Notes: a model not told the origin generated them from the letters alone. Positions 27,268-45,163 are shown, counted from the first letter of the stretch. The stretch: DNA of 64,000 nt from Pelobates cultripes (GCA_933207985.1 OW240912.1:103690287-103754286), one strand, 5' to 3'. Numbers and translations: made by a program.

Positions 27268-27784
27268 TTAAAGGGACACTCCAGGCACCAAGACCACTTC
27301 TGCCCATTAAAGTGGTATGGGTGCCAACTCCCATCACCCTTAACCCTGCAATTGTAATTATTGTAGTAAAATAGTTTTGATAAACTGCAATAATTACATT
27401 GCAGGGTTAATTTATCCTCTAGTGATTGTCTATCAGACAGCCACTAGAGCGACTTCCAGATTCTTAAAACCCAAAAAGTGTTTTAAACGACGCTGGACGT
27501 CCTCACGCTATGCATGAGGACCTCCAGCGTCGCTGGAATCCCCATAGGAAAGCATTGATGCTTTCCTATGGGGATGTCTAATGCACGGGCGGCCATTGGT
27601 GCGGATGCACATTAGGTCTCCCCCGCCGGCTGACATCGGCGGCGGAGGAGCGTAGGCGGAGCCTGGCCCAGCACAGAGGGACATTGGTGCTGGATTCAGG
27701 TAAGTTCAGCAACATCAGATGGGGGGTGGGAGGGAGAGGGACACTGCAGGAAACACAAGTGCCAGTACTGGAGAGTCCCTTTAA
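27268..27784. mobile_element. T2-type MITE (517 bp)
   Basis: The left end is TTAAAGGGACACTCCAGGCA and the inverted right end is TTAAAGGGACTCTCCAGTAC. It contains internal inverted repeats cgctggacgtcctcacg / catgaggacctccagcg and ccataggaaagcat / atgctttcctatgg. The body is shared with the MITE at 55788-56160. Confidence 0.85.
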
Positions 27785-28596
27785 TATTACAGAAACAAAA
27801 AGTTTTGAATCTAGCTTTTGATAACTTGTTGTCCTGATAAAAATGAAACTGTTAATGCTGTTTAATCTGAAAATTATTATTTGTTTCTATGTTTTAGACT
27901 GTGTATAAAATTATATGTTTCAGCTTTCAGGGCAAAGATTCTTTGATGTTTAACATATACAGTATATTCATAGTGTTACTTTTCAGTTCTCATTGAGAAT
28001 TCAGGTTTTCAATGCTCCTCACAAAGGATCAGTAAATCTCAGTTTTTATCCATGGGATTAGGGAATCAAACCATGATTTGGTTCACTGCCCAGCTATTTT
28101 AAGTGGAAAGCTGGGTTTCGTAAAGAAATTCTGCTCTTTAACTTATTGGTCCTGCTCTCTGATCATACAGATTTCCTGCATCTATTGGTATCTGAGGGAA
28201 AGAAAATTTCTGTGCACATCCATTGGAAACTGGGAGCATTTAACCCATGCATTCTTTATGGGAGCTCTTACAAAGGCTAATGCATCATGAAAATGAAATG
28301 TATTCTGTATTTCCTTAAAAAACACCTTACTTTCTGTGATCATTAATCAAAATGTGTGCCGTGATAACAAATAAGGAATATATCCCAATGGAATATGAAA
28401 TGTTCAAGAACTGATGATATGTTTCACATGATAAATGCTGTAGCAAGAATATTCTGACATTGAAAATATTTCAAAACATAGCTTATACTAATAATTCTCA
28501 CAGTACTAATAAGTATAAAGCATGACTTAGCTTGGGTATAGACACAGGTATTTTTTAATTTAAAAATATGGTGGGAGAGATGTAGATTTACCGAAC

Positions 28597-28976
28597 TTAA
28601 AGGGATTGACTGGGCACCAAAACAACTACATCTAAATGAAGCTGTTATGGCACCAGGAGGCCCCTGGAGGTACTCTTACCTCAAAGTGTTTAAACCGTTC
28701 TCAAACTTTTAACACTAGCGTTGCATCCAGCTGCAATGTCCACTCCTCCCCATGCAACATAAGGCTTCCGAATTTTCAAAGTCAGGAATCGCGGAGTGCC
28801 ACCGGGCAGTAGAGCCTATGAGGTTCTTAGCCAATTGGTGAATCCCCAGTCACTAAACTAGTTTGAGAAAGAAACAAACCTTTCTCAAGCCAGTTTAGTG
28901 AATGGGGGGTCACTGATAGCGCTGGAGGCAACTTTGGGGTTAAACCGTTTGAGAAACGTTTTTTCCTGCTGTTATT
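28597..28976. mobile_element. Probable decayed T2-type MITE
   Basis: A TTAAAGGGATTGACTGGGCA left end is followed by the usual accaaaacaactaca / gttatggcacc hairpin. Related inverted segments (ttaaaccgttctcaaac and gtttgagaaacg) lie inside. The right end near 28976 (attaaatg) is unclear. Confidence 0.5.
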
Positions 28977-29940
28977 AAATGTAGCAAAAAGTGGCATCTC
29001 CTTGTTTTGGAGGTGTTCATTTTCCCCATCCCTGGCCAGGTGCAATCAGCAGGTCGAGAAAACTCGTCAATTTGATGACCTGGCAGTGGGTAAAGTGCAT
29101 GCTAGGGAGTTGTACATTCGCAAATGGTTTTATAGGCTCAAGTTCCTCTCAAACAGCTATGCACTCGATTGTGGTTTGGTCTGTACCACTGTTTTCGGGC
29201 AGTGGTGTTGGTCAAGGGCCTAGACCTTGGAATACACCTGGTTATCAATGATATGTTTTCCTCTCCCCTCCCCTCCCCGCCCTCCTCCCCCTTTTTTTTT
29301 CTTCCTCTTTCTTTATTTTCCTAACATCTCTTTTCCTTTCTACATACTACCTCTCATGGAAGTGTTGTTTATTCTGTGAAACTCTGCTGTCATTATGGAT
29401 CCCAATTCCCTTTCAATGATACTAAAACCTCATTATCTAAATCTGTTCAGCTCATTCTAGCGTTCCATTCATTGCAGTATCAAGTTATAACTGTCTAGTG
29501 TTTCCATTTCAAATACATTTGGTCAGGGCATTTTTTTTGAAGGACAACCTTCTTGTTTTAAATTAGTTCAGCTACAAAGAGTGTAAAGTGATTGCATAGT
29601 GAATTTCAAATTTAAGGCCAAAGCAACTCAACTGGAAGCATAGGTTTGTTTTTGTTTTTCAGTAGGACTATTTTGACCATAAATTTGAAATTTACTGTGC
29701 GTTCACATTTCAAATTTCAGACAATTTTCACTTTAATGAATAATCTATCTTTTAGTGTGAAAAAACATTGTGTTACTTGAATTTTGGTTGATCCACTGTC
29801 TTCTAAAGTATCTTCCTGCTGCCAGGAAGCATTGATAAGCTGCCATGGACATTGGTAGACAGTGTGTTCCAGATTCTGTAATATGTAATAATTGATTATT
29901 ATAATTATCTGTAATGATATATAAAAAAAAAAAGGACTCA

Positions 29941-30073
29941 CAGGGGTAAGTGGGCCTAGAGCAGCTAAAACTCCCATGATGCTTTGCATGTTTTTGGAAT
30001 GCTTTAGAACGACAAAGCATCATGGAAGCTGTACTTTAAAAACATCTGGGGATGTACCTTTTGGGCACCCCTG
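29941..30073. mobile_element. Small hAT-like MITE, about 133 bp
   Basis: The ends CAGGGGTaagtgGG and inverted CAGGGGTGCCC, with interior cccatgatgctttg and caaagcatcatgg, match the design of the clearer hAT MITE at 46402. No clean 8-bp target duplication is visible. Confidence 0.5.
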
Positions 30074-31241
30074 GCATAGAGTATAAAACAATATACAAAA
30101 AGTCAACTATGTTTTGCTTTACATATTTTTATAATAAGGTTTCACAGCTTTGTCAAAAATGACATAAGGACATCACCTTCATCCTTAATAGTAAATGCAT
30201 GTAAAATAGGGGAAGATTAAATTCTGGGGTTTAAGAATTTGTCATCCTCCCTGCAAAAACACACAGTTACATATGTTGGGTGTGGAAACATTAAAAATAA
30301 CAGTTTAAGTCTTTGGCATACATTTGCTTAGCTGCAAATGTACACGTATTCAGCTAAAACATTGTTTTCTACTGGTGGTTACAGTAATGGTAAGGAATAG
30401 AGGGAGGGTTGGTAAGGTCTTTTTTTGTACTGAGAGAAACAAGATTTCTGTTGTCACTCAAGCTGTGATCAATCTGATCACTCCTCCTTGCAGAGCAAGA
30501 TGATACAAGCTTATTTGTAAAAGAGCACTGCATGCTGGGAGTAAAGTTTTTTTTTTTTTTAAATATGTTATATAGGTAATACATTGGAATATTATGCAGA
30601 AAACAACTAATAAAAAAAAAATTAAAGATACAAAGTATACTCACTGAATTTGCAATAAAGTTTGAACATTCAGCAAGATCATTACCCAGACAACGAAGTG
30701 ATCAGCCAATCAAGATGCTCCAATACTTATACTTAAGCTCACTTAAGACTTTCATTAGCAAAACCTATATACTGACCTAGAATACTTCTTTAAAATTCAA
30801 ATTGCTGCAAAGCACTGATCATTGATTGATTAATTTGCAAAACTATATACAAACATCTATGTAATAATTTAGGCCTAAACCTATATAATGGATACAAATG
30901 TTGTTGGTGCCTGGAGTGCACTTTTTAAAAGGAGGCGTAGTGACCTGCTGAATGATACAGAAAATGCCAGTGGTGAGCAATACAAATAATCTCACCCCAG
31001 TTTTAACCCCTTAAGGACCAAACTTCTGGAATAAAAAGGAATCATGACATGTCACACGTCACATGTTAAAGAATAAATTGGCATCTGCTAAGGGCCCCTG
31101 AAGGCTGTCTCAGCACTCCAGCAGCTCATTTCACATGCCACTGTACTCAAATCATGATTTCAATTATAACTGCATCCCTGTACATGTATCATTCTTCTAA
31201 ACAGTGAAAATGTTAGTAATTTATTTTTTACACTGTGCTCC

Positions 31242-31410
31242 AGTGTTAATTTTGGCGGCAAATTTCAATTTAGTTTTAGTCATAGTCTTTTGACTAAAAA
31301 GCCATTTTAGTTTTAGTCGTATTTTAATCATCTGAATTGTTTTAGTTTTAGTCTAGTTTTAGTCGACTAAATTTCCAGTAGATTATAGTCAAAGTTACTA
31401 AAAATTGGTT
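31242..31410. mobile_element. Partial copy of a TTTTAGTC-rich MITE
   Basis: It starts agtgttaattttggc and repeats ttttagttttagtc motifs. It is the same family and orientation as the complete copy at 31837-32025, but its right terminus (caaaattaacact) is missing. Confidence 0.65.
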
Positions 31411-31715
31411 TAGTTAAAGCCTCTACATGTCTCTTTTGCCCCTTTCCCAGCCCCTCTGAGTCTCTTTGTGTCCTCCCAGCCCCCTAGGTGTCTCTCCCAA
31501 GAGCAAAAAAACAGGGCGCACAAGTATACGGAGAATGGACAGCAGCTGAAATAGCCTGCCCTTCGGTGGGTCCCCGCTCAGACCTCATGCTGGTTTTAGC
31601 TCATCTTGTGCCATTACAGAGAGAACATATCTGAAGCATATCAGACTGGTCCCACCCATACGGGCAGTCCAGATCTGAAATGCCAGCAGGTTCCCTCTGC
31701 ACGAGAGACACAGCA

Positions 31716-31760
31716 ACCCCAGACGATCGTTTCAGCATTGTTAGGCATCATCAGTGAGGT
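31716..31760 (-). ncRNA. Hammerhead-ribozyme-like motif (type I topology)
   Basis: On the minus strand, reading from 31760: ACCTCA (stem I, 5' side), CTGATGA (31754-31748, conserved core), a 14-nt stem II segment, GAAA (31733-31730), then CGATCGTC, where A15.1 through U16.1 form the self-complementary ACGATCGT, and TGGGGT (stem I, 3' side). ACCUCA pairs with UGGGGU over six positions including one G-U. The cleavage triplet is GUC, with the predicted cut between 31722 and 31721. Stem II is weak (two clear pairs). Hammerheads of this kind with palindromic stem III are known in amphibian repeats and Penelope-like elements and act as dimers. Activity of this copy is untested. Confidence 0.6.
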
Positions 31761-31836
31761 ATAGCTGATATCTCTCTAGGCACTGTGAGCAAGCCCTGCT
31801 CTGTCTCTTTTGTCCCTTCAAAAGCCCCTCTGTGTA

Positions 31837-32025
31837 GTGTTAATTTTGGCAGAAAATTTCTATTTAGTTTTAGTCATAGTCTTTTGACTAAAATGCAATT
31901 TTAGTTTTAGTCGTATTTTAGTCATCTGAATTGTTTTAGTTTTAGTCTAATTTTAGTCAACTAAATCTCAAAAAATTTTGTCAACTAAAATTTTACTAAA
32001 ATTGTTAGTCTACAAAATTAACACT
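31837..32025. mobile_element. Complete TTTTAGTC-rich MITE with AGTGTTAATTTTG ends (189 bp)
   Basis: The left end is agtgttaattttggc and the right end is caaaattaacact, an inverted pair. The interior is rich in attttagttttagtc and its complement (gactaaaa). It is non-coding and present twice, about 600 nt apart. Confidence 0.75.
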
Positions 32026-34825
32026 GTTGTGTTCAACTATTTAAAAAGGCAAATAAACAAATGCAGTTCACACAAACCAGCTGCTGTGAAACAGTTTACG
32101 TAGAAATGTCTGTAGAAATGTCTGCAGTAGAATATGAAAATATATTCCTAAGTATCAGGTGCACCTCACTTACTGAAAAATAGTTGCATTGTTACTCTCG
32201 AAATGACCGTGTTCATTCATATACACATTATAATTTTAGTCCAGGTTTCCGTTATATTACCAAGATACTATCTGAATGATAACAATCTCCCATTTTCCAT
32301 TTCTTACATCCCTACTGGGTTTTTACAATATGATTCATTCTTGCTGCCTAACTGATTAAATGAAGTGCATTGTGATCTACTGTAGGCAATATTCTATAAT
32401 GTATTATCCATACATCTTTGAAGCTCCATGATGATCATTTTAAAGAGCACAGCGTACATGATGCTAATGCTTTTCAGAGAGAAATAGAAGGATGTTTACT
32501 TTAAATGAAGTGGAAAGGATGCAGCATTGAGTCATTTATCAAACACCACCGTGAGAATGACTGTAAATCTTTGTGAATTGTTATGTTTAGAAATGTTACT
32601 GTCTTCGAAGCCATTCACTCTGCACTTTGTCATATGTTAGCAGCGTGATCATTCAAAAGTATATATTTTTTTGTTAATACACTGACAGAAAATAACAAAC
32701 CTTTTACTGCGCCCTTTAAATGTATACTCATAGCAAGACATTAAATCAAAAGGAAATAGTCGGTACTTTGAAACTGACAGCAGTTGTTGAATTTCAGGTT
32801 GTCAGACAACAGTAGTCATTCTAAATAGACTAGATTGTATTTACTTGAAACTTTCATCAGTTGATCAGTTATGGGAAATGGTAATAGTTAAACCTGAAAT
32901 CTAAACCACTCTTTCTTCAATTGCCCCTTCACTATTAAGGGGCATATTGCCACGTCATCTTGTGGGCATCTCCTGTACTTGGTGCCTTGATGTACTACTA
33001 AGAGATGCTAGAAATTCTCTTAAAAAGTGAGTCACAGTCAGTGGAATAAAAGTTTCTGACAAAGTATTTTGGGACTAGAAAGGGGTTTAACTCATCAATT
33101 GTCCAGCGCAGGACAGCAGTTTTCTTACTTCAACAAAGCAGCTTTATTTGCTTGCATCCATGGGCGCTGGATGAAAGCATGTCTATGCCTATTTACCTTA
33201 CTCCATAAGTATTACCATTACTGGATAACAAGCAACCTTGGTTCATTGGTTAACCAAATAAGAATCTTGTCTTCATCCAAGCCCATGGAAAGCTCATCAA
33301 CTGCAACTGTTTCTTTCTGCTTTAAGGGAGAACTATTACATTATTGTTAGACTTCTGTCATTGTACACCACTGTAAATGTTTTTGTAGAGTTTATGTTTT
33401 GCACACATTCACTTACACTGACTGTTCTAGAAGATAATAATTGATGACCTATGCAAGCACTTGTTTGCACCTGTATAATTACCGCATGACGCAGCACATA
33501 CTTATGGTTCAAGTATCACGCTCCCATGATTATCTGCATGTGTGTGCACATACAAAGTTAATTCCTTTCGGTGCCAGAGGTGTAAATCTACCTCTGACCG
33601 GGTCAATAGGCACCTAGAACAAGAGTTCCAAGCTGGCTAATGTCAAGTCTGTACATACTTGGCGGATGACCTCAGCATGCAAAGAATACTGGCAAAAGGT
33701 AACCAGCGGCCCCACTTCAAATCCTTTCGTCATCCCTGACATCCCCTATGTTAGGCTTTAGGGAAACCTTGGCCTCAGTGTTGAAATGAAGGTAAGTTTA
33801 TCCTTATTGCTTTGTTTTTTGTTTTCCCGTTTTCCTTTTGATTTTGGTAAAATCAATTTATATTATAAAATACTCGGAGATATATTCCAATATATATTTT
33901 TTACTTGTTTTCTTATTGTGTTTGTTTAGAAGAAGAGTTTAATTTGCATTATGCAACATTTTATAGTTTACTATAGTTTTAGTGAACTGTGTTTAGTTAT
34001 TTTACTCAAACATGATTGGCACATATTCATGAGTGGGTGAATTCCTTTGGGTCTCTAAAGAATTTAGATGAAGTGCACGTAAGGAGCTTCAGGAAGTCAA
34101 GATTAATTGGGATTCAGAGAACATTTGCTATGTGCCGCTTGAGGAAGAAATGGTGATCCTTTCTGAAACCTTACTTTGTATACACTTGTGTATTTCCTGC
34201 AAATACAATAAGTATATAATTGCAGTTGTATCTGGCTACCTAAAATGCCATCTGCACAGTGTATTATTCTTCTGCATTGTTTGGCAAAATATGGTCTCCA
34301 GTAAACAGACTGCACGAGAATTTCAGTAGTTTCTTCTGAAACACATGAGTGGGTTGACTGGCTTTGCAAATGTAACACGTGGTTCACAAAACTAGGTAAT
34401 ATAATGTTCCTTTAGACATAGCTGCTCAGAACAAATAAGTAAGTACAACATACCAGCGGTCAGATGTGACAAGTGAAGCTTTAATTATTTGCTCCATGTC
34501 GAACCATTCTTTTTACGATTAGAACAAGGGTTTGATGTGTTCTGTGTTTCTTACAATGCTCTGTGACTGGCAAATTATTCAGCGCTCCATGTTCCATTTT
34601 TGTCTTCCTGTTCTTTGTGTTCACAAATCTCAGGTAATAGGTTAAAAGCCGTCATAGCCTTAGCAACAGAAAATTGCATTGATTAAGCCTTTGTCTATAT
34701 GATGAACATTTAAAAAAATAAGACCCCTCAACATAAGACTAATTAGTTCCATATCATATACCTAAGTGGTAATGCCATGCAAGGATTGTGATTGTTGTAG
34801 TTTGACCCACTTTATAAATACTTAT

Positions 34826-35001
34826 ATATATATATAGAAGATAGAAATTGCTGGCACTCCTGGATTTCAACAACAATATGGTTTATTGTCATGAGTCGAC
34901 GTTTCAGTTCCTAGCTTGGAACTTTCATCAGGACACAAAATAAACATCATACAAGTGACACGCTTTTATACAGAGTTAATAAGAAAAATAATTACTTTTT
35001 T

Positions 35002-35031
<30 letters not shown>
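34826..35031. repeat. Hammerhead-bearing element between two (TA)n runs
   Basis: A segment of about 165 nt (34839-35003) lies between a short (TA)n run at 34826-34838 and a (TA)n run at about 35004-35031. It carries the minus-strand hammerhead motif and the text agaagatagaaattgctggc at one edge. Flanking by TA microsatellite is what is expected if the element inserted in, or generated, a (TA)n tract. Confidence 0.6.
34889..34940 (-). ncRNA. Hammerhead-ribozyme-like motif with good stems I and II
   Basis: On the minus strand from 34940: UUUUGUGUC (stem I), CUGAUGA (34931-34925), A plus AGUUCC-AAGCUA-GGAACU (stem II, six pairs and one unpaired A), GAAA (34905-34902), C, GUC (34900-34898), then GACUCAUGA (stem I return). 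Seven of nine stem I positions can pair (C-G, U-A, G-C, U/U, G-C, U-A, U/U, U-G, U-A). Stem III is the four-base palindrome ACGU with no loop, so only a dimer could fold properly. The predicted cut is between 34898 and 34897. Activity is inference. Confidence 0.6.
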
Positions 35032-35036
<5 letters not shown>

Positions 35037-35344
35037 AAAGTTCAAATATACTACTAAAATGATTAAAAAGAATACAATATTCATCTACTAGGTTCGGCAG
35101 CATCTATTGCATAAACATAAAACTGAACAGTTTGAGTTGTACCATTTTTTTCAGTTTATCTACAAAGTCTGACATATATAATGAAGCAGAAATATCATGG
35201 GGTCATAATAAGCTAAGTAACGTTTTGCACTGTTGAGTACTGAAAAAGACCAAGTATATTATTTTGCTGTCAGTACATTAGAATAATCCGTAACAGTGTG
35301 GAGCTTACTCTAAAGAGGATTATTTGCATTGTACAGTCTGGTAA

Positions 35345-41024
<5,680 letters not shown>

Positions 41025-41133
41025 TAAATTAGGTCATTGCAATCATATTCAATTTCTATGTATATTTGACTGCAATATATTTTAATATATTGTAATTTTT
41101 TTCTTAACTTTTTTTCTGTTATTTAATTTACAG

Positions 41134-41145
41134 AATTTTTGTGCA
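41134..41145 (+). CDS. cnksr2: Candidate 12-nt microexon of cnksr2 (phase 1/1)
   Basis: The 12 bases aatttttgtgca lie between a strong acceptor (a T-rich tract ending in aatttacag, about 25 nt of mostly pyrimidines) and a perfect donor (GTAAGT), 141 nt downstream of the previous exon. The previous exon leaves one base (G) of a codon, and the next exon starts with AA. With the microexon the join reads RREFLCKSSLLRY; without it RRESSLLRY. It thus inserts four residues, including a cysteine, with no frameshift. Neural microexons of 3-27 nt are common in synaptic scaffold genes, which fits this gene. The paired sites at this size are seen directly; actual inclusion is inference, and I do not recall this insert in published isoforms. 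Confidence 0.55.
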
Positions 41146-41230
41146 GTAAGTTATTTTTAAGTTTAGTGTGGGAGACATGCCCAATCTGTGTGTAAAAGTG
41201 TAGACAAATGTTTAAAAAAAAAAAAAAAAC

Positions 41231-41460
41231 AGCCCCTGTCTACCCCCACCCTAGCACTTACACACTCTCACTGCAGCCCCTATCACCCTCCAAACATTCA
41301 CTGCAGCCCCTATCACACATCCTCTCTAAAGCCCCTATCACACTCACATACTCGCTAGAGCCCCTATACCTCATGTACACCCTTCAGCCCCTATCACCCA
41401 CACAGTCCATGTCCCCCCAAACACTACAGCCCCTATCACACTCCCTACATGCACTGCAAG
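41231..41460. repeat. CT-rich minisatellite with a cagcccctatcac core
   Basis: About nine imperfect copies of a core resembling gcagcccctatcaca, spaced 20-35 nt apart by variable CA- and CT-rich sequence. The open frame that runs through it (41208-41546) is explained by the repeat's lack of stop codons and is not a gene. Confidence 0.8.
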
Positions 41461-41591
41461 AAAAAGGAGAAAGGCTGCTAGAAATTGGGAGACTGCCTCC
41501 ACTAGTGAGTGAAACTCTCCTCTGTATACAGAGAACATGTTTCTAAACAAAGCTGTTGTGGGTGAGAAAAACAAAACAAATAAAAGATATG

Positions 41592-41645
41592 TCCGAAACG
41601 CTCAACATGCGTTTCAGTGCTAGCTTGCACCTTTGTCAGAGGAAG
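41592..41645 (-). ncRNA. Decayed hammerhead-like motif
   Basis: Minus strand: CUGACAA (41639-41633; one change from CUGACGA, a likely CpG decay), stem II AGGUGC-AAGCUA-GCACU with GUGC/GCAC paired, GAAA (41615-41612), then ACGC-AUGUUGA-GCGU as a looped stem III and GUU as the triplet. Stem I is poorly paired. The AAGCUA loop is shared with the motif at 34889-34940. It is probably inactive. Confidence 0.4.
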
Positions 41646-42673
41646 CATCTCCATTGTGAGATACAAGACATTTAACTGCTTATAGATCCTTCCTATCACA
41701 CTCAACGACTAATCCAAATGTAAAAGTCCAGTGGGTTGGATGGGGTCAGGCCAGCTAGTCCATAGAAATTTTGTTCTGTGTCTGAATTTTGTTCCTACTA
41801 TATAATTCATAAACAAAGTATACTGCACTCACACTTAGGAATCCAGATGCTTATCAGGGCCAGGGTTTAGATAAAATAAAATGTTGTAGGAAGTGAATTG
41901 TAGTGGTTAAATGCTTGACGTGTTCCTGAAATAGAAATTTCAAGAAGGTACAGCTATGTATTATCTTGTTTGACATTAAATGAACATAGTAAAAATAAAT
42001 AACACCTGGAACATGCATTTTGCAGGAATGGTGCTGCCGTAGTGACCAAAATATATACATAATACAGATTAAAGAACAGCGCGCACATAAAAATACATCT
42101 TTAAATTGTATATATTTATATTTTTCTTGAATTGTGTTTTTTATCACATTAATTTTGCATTATATATATTCACGATCCTCTTACAACAGATTATTAGAAT
42201 GCACTTTATCTTATTTAGCACTAGCACTATTTAATTTGTCTCCCACGTTGGAATTATTGTAGGACCCACCAATATTGGGGTACTGTGTAGTAGTGGTAGG
42301 CTTAGCACAATATGACCATATGGTGGAACTGAATCCCCATATTTGTTCGGTGAGATAGGTGATTTTGAGTAAGCCTTATAAAATTTACAAAATTTCTTTT
42401 TCTGTATGCACTGTTCCTTAGTTTGTATTACGTGTTAATAGAACATAAGCTATCTACTCTCTATGTAACTTATTAATGACTTGTGCTATGCCTGGGCTAC
42501 AATTTATAACAGGCATATATTAGTTGCTTCTGGATGGCAAAATAGGGCATTGCATTTTCCAGCTGTATGGGGGAGCTTCAGGATACTGCAGTGTTGATCT
42601 TAATTAACTTCAATTTTTATTTCTTAAACGCTGTTGAAATTGTCTGTAATGAGAACTAAAGGGGAAAATATAA

Positions 42674-43039
<366 letters not shown>

Positions 43040-45084
43040 TAGTTTGTGAGATTCAACTTTGAGAGATATTTACAAAAAGTGAAATTACAATTTGAGCAGT
43101 TTTCCCAGAGTGTAATTGATTAAAAGAATGCTCATTTGTTTAGTTAAGTTTAGTTAACTTTATTATGTTTTTTTTTTAGATTGCTACAATCCAGTTACGC
43201 AGTTATTGATTGTCAAATATAGTATATAAAACATAGGTGCAGAAGTATATAACACCAATTAGATTTCCTGGGATAGTTTCATTATATCCTCCTTGTTGCT
43301 GCTACTGTGAGAGATATGTGTTGATTGTTTCAATCTTCTTTATTTAATTTGTGTATGAAGCGATTATATTATTTTAGTCTTAATGAAAGCAGTTAACCAA
43401 AGTTTTTAGTTTTTTTTTTTTGTATGATCTTTTTTTTTCTTCCAAAATCCTGTTTTATCATGTATGTGTTCAAACATTCGTCCAGTGTAAAGATATTTGG
43501 TTAAGATGCTAATCACTGTCCAACTATTCAATTAGTTTCAAAAGTCAGATGAAAATAGCAATTTTAACTTGATTCAAGATGGCCCTGGCATCCTCCCATG
43601 GTACAACGTCACACTGTTGCAGCAGGGTTTGACAACTTATTTGAGTCCCACATTCTGCACCTGCCGCATCCATCAAGAGAGCAAAGTGAGCTGATGCAGG
43701 ACTGGGCTCATTGGCCGAGAGATCTCAGGTGATGCTTTTAGCCAGTGAACATTGTCATGCTTTGCTCTAAGTAGTGATGTTCAACTTCTCCTGGAGAAGA
43801 CTAGATGAGATACATGTGGCAGGGGACCCACATATGTTGTCAAACCATTGTAAAATAGTTTGAACGGTGCCAACTGGACTGGCACCATAACTACTACAGT
43901 GGCATGTAGTGGTTATGATGCTTGGCGTATTTTTCAAACTGGATCATTTTAGTGCTTATCACTGGCAGCCAAGTATGAAAATAATTATTGACACAAGACA
44001 TATAGTTATGCAATTGAATAGAAACTTGCTTGTCGGTCTATTTAAGTTGAATTAAAATGCCATGTTACGCACGTACAAGCAATATAATCCATAAAAAAAT
44101 AAAATGAAGGAGCTAAAGGAAAACTTGAAGAGTCTTTATAATGGACAACAAGAAAATGTTAAACTTCCATACTACAATGTATTTAATCTGCTGGGGTTCA
44201 ATAATATATGGTTCAAACTATTAAAGAGCTTAAAATTAAAAGACAAAAATATATGGTTATGGTTAAACAGTCAAATATGTATGTATGATTACACAATGCA
44301 GCTTCTTTTAGAACATCGAGAAGTTGTACAAAAATCTACACAAAACTAGAAAAATGAAATTGGAAAAATAAAAATCTGTTTTAATACTACATGTATAGTA
44401 AAACATAAAAAAAAAAAAAAAAAAGTAATTTCAAAGATGACTTTCCATGGCATTGCTCTGTTGCTTTCAGTTAATGCCAGAAAGTGTTCTTACTAATGAA
44501 TAAATCATTGTTTAAAAACCCAGTAATGCCATTTGCCACCATGTGGTCAAAAATGTAACTACCTCGGAGCAGGTTGAAAAATGTTACCGATCAGACCTAG
44601 GATGATGCATACAATGTAGATCAGACTAAATTCAGAAAGTCAGAATGTTGTACCAAATATAATGCTGTCTTTAATATCTGTAATGTCTGTAAATGTAATA
44701 TTATGTGTACTTGTACCATATTGAATGGATATCTGTTTGTAACCTCTGAAAAATAAAATTAAAAGTAGAAATACGCACAATTAAGCTCTATACTGAAAAG
44801 GAGTGCTTCTTGCTTGGCCCTTTCAATTAGTTATGACTTTAAGATTGGCCATTTTGTGTTACTGAACATAATAAGTAGGGGAAGAGAAAGATTAACAATA
44901 TTTAATTCAGTGCATGTCTATGAGGAGATGCTGATTGGAGCAGAGAGGCGATTTGCAGCTCAAGTGCTTTCACCTCTAATGGTTGGCTGAGATTGTCAAA
45001 ACTGATGATCTCAGCCAGTGAGACTGAAATTGCATCGAGGATACCAGAGAGGGTACAAGGTGATTAAAACTGCCTTTTTTTTGC

Positions 45085-45134
45085 AAACATTACTAGGACA
45101 CTATAGCATTAGAAATACACGTTTGTTCCTTTAA
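45085..45134. mobile_element. Right end of a T2-type MITE
   Basis: ggacactatagcattagaaatacacgt and gttcctttaa form a T2-type terminus (TTAAAGGAAC when inverted). The left limit is not clear. It lies just before the solo LTR at 45164. Confidence 0.4.
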
Positions 45135-45163
45135 TATTAATTTTAAAGAAAGTAGACCATTAA

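Noticed and set aside
44104..44349. 81-codon frame starting MKELKENLKSLYNG
   Set aside because: AT-rich DNA with Lys/Leu/Asn bias, no family resemblance and no splice context.
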